NCBI RefSeq assembly: GCF_001294535.1
Contig: NZ_LGIC01000037.1
Span: 92,860-156,859 of the forward strand
DNA length: 64,000 nucleotides
Direction of reading: 5' to 3'
Source: Cypionkella psychrotolerans
GTDB lineage: Bacteria; Pseudomonadota; Alphaproteobacteria; Rhodobacterales; Rhodobacteraceae
Positions within the stretch are counted from its first letter, which is position 1; every line of letters starts with the position of its first letter. The notes under the pieces were generated by a model. The model was not told the DNA's origin and ran no database searches. It saw only the letters and a program-made list of their open reading frames with translations. The position numbers and the translations under genes are program-made. Shown piece by piece: positions 63,509 through 64,000 of the stretch.

Positions 63509-63526
63509 CCCTCCCGCCCCAGCCAA
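63509..63526. other. attR: 18-bp direct repeat
   Basis: CCCTCCCGCCCCAGCCAA, identical to 45494-45511. It marks the right boundary of the element; the sequence beyond (63527-63587) is short and shows no gene. Confidence 0.93.
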
Positions 63527-63587
63527 CTTCTTTGCAGGTTTGGTTTGAAGCTGAAAGCGATGGCGATGCCATTGCGGGTTCTGCTTT

Positions 63588-64000
63588 TGAATAGCCCCGA
63601 GTTTCCTAGACACCTTGCAGCTTCAGTTTTTGCTGCTGCTCGAATGCGATCGGCGACAGCATTCCGTTCCTAACGTGTTTGCGCTGCGGGTTGTAGAAGA
63701 ACTCGATGTAGTCGAACACATCCTGGCGGGCTTCTTTGCGGGTTTTATACTTTCTTCGGCGGATGCGTTCGCGTTTGAGCAGGTTGAAGAAGCTTTCGGC
63801 GACGGCGTTGTCCCAGCAGTTGCCACGTCGGCTCATGCTTTGCGTCAGATTGTGCTGTTCGAGGAACTCCTGCCACTCATAGCTGGTGAACTGTGAGCCT
63901 TGGTCGGAATGCACTTGGACTTTGGTCTTCGGTTTGCGGCGCCAGACGGCCATCAGAAGGGCTTGCAACGGCAGATCCGTATAGGTCCGACCCTGCATGG
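63588..64000 (-). mobile_element. IS3-family insertion sequence, partial
   Basis: The inner end is cut by the window. The visible terminus begins TGAATAGCCCCGAGTTTCCT at 63588, which resembles IS3-group inverted repeats (TGAATcGCCCCg...). The transposase reading frame ends 18 bp inside it. The insertion lies 62 bp outside attR, so it is a separate event or a hotspot effect. Confidence 0.75.
63606..64000 (-). CDS. IS3-family transposase OrfB, C-terminal part
   Basis: The final 130 or more residues of an rve-type DDE transposase. VHSDQGSQFTSYEWQEFLEQHNLTQSMSRRGNCWDNAVAESFFNLLKRERI contains the second catalytic Asp and the Glu, and YIEFFYNPQRKH is followed by LSPIAFEQQ. The codons at 63996-63998 encode Met, but the family protein continues upstream beyond the window, so this is a fragment of a longer frame rather than a start. 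Confidence 0.92.
   Translation of the reverse strand, partial: MQGRTYTDLPLQALLMAVWRRKPKTKVQVHSDQGSQFTSYEWQEFLEQHNLTQSMSRRGNCWDNAVAESFFNLLKRERIRRRKYKTRKEARQDVFDYIEFFYNPQRKHVRNGMLSPIAFEQQQKLKLQGV

Larger units (their letters stand above)
45494..63526. mobile_element. Integrated phage-like element in tRNA-Gln (about 18.0 kb)
   Basis: Bounded by the 18-bp att repeats, with a tyrosine recombinase at the right end. Structural content: portal, two chaperone-like proteins, protease/capsid fusion, HNH, connector, HK97-gp10, gp17-like, head closure, both terminase subunits and tape measure, all on the minus strand. Missing as far as I can see: major tail protein, tail tip, lysis and replication genes. 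Two plus-strand AT-rich genes interrupt the structural region. It may be a decayed prophage, a tail-poor satellite, or a GTA-like remnant. Confidence 0.9.

Overview
The window is a high-GC alphaproteobacterial chromosome segment, most likely from a member of the Rhodobacteraceae (Rhodobacter/Paracoccus/roseobacter group). The evidence is the dusB(nifR3)-ntrB-ntrC-ntrY-ntrX-hfq-hflX nitrogen-control cluster, an ispDF fusion gene, and small families typical of that group (DUF6456, DUF6477, a RatA/Coq10-type protein, a DUF1127 protein divergent from a MocR regulator). No 16S rRNA or other species marker is present, so the family assignment is an inference.

Layout. Positions 1-7936 (minus strand) hold the nitrogen regulatory operon ending in hfq and a partial hflX. 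Positions 8128-13854 carry ispDF, pgpA, a CinA-like gene, a RatA/Coq10-like gene, hpt with a small membrane protein, a diheme cytochrome c with a GST, and a cytochrome c'. Positions 13891-24197 hold lipA, a LysE exporter, DUF6456/DUF6477, an MttB-family methyltransferase, guaA, a monooxygenase-like gene, a nitroreductase, and MFS and DMT transporters. Positions 24324-34947 hold a FadL-type porin, a P-loop protein, metA (with the acetyl-CoA-type Glu111), an alpha/beta hydrolase, ppk2, a TetR regulator, a polyamine-type ABC transporter without its binding protein, and a MocR/DUF1127 divergent pair. Positions 35090-43976 hold rplM-rpsI, an SseB-like gene, an atypical NhaA homologue, a gene broken by two in-frame stops, and a capsule export/Kdo set (kpsT, kpsE-like, kdsA). 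A flavoprotein gene and tRNA-Gln(TTG) follow.

Positions 45494-63526 are an integrated phage-like element of about 18.0 kb, bounded by an exact 18-bp repeat of the tRNA-Gln 3' end. A tyrosine recombinase sits at the far end. The element carries portal, a fused protease/capsid protein, head-tail connectors, both terminase subunits, two tail-assembly-chaperone-like proteins and a tape measure protein. The order is permuted relative to HK97-like phages, and I see no major tail protein, tail tip, lysis or replication genes. Two AT-rich genes of opposite orientation sit between the two structural operons. One contains a HEPN-type RNxxxH motif and the other resembles DUF2971-type proteins, so they are a candidate anti-phage cargo. 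The two structural operons share an exact 19-bp dyad upstream of their first genes. The accessory end has a roughly 67-bp degenerate repeat array and a probable ribbon-helix-helix regulator with a 16-bp palindrome inside its own promoter. The window ends in an IS3-family element about 60 bp beyond the right attachment repeat.
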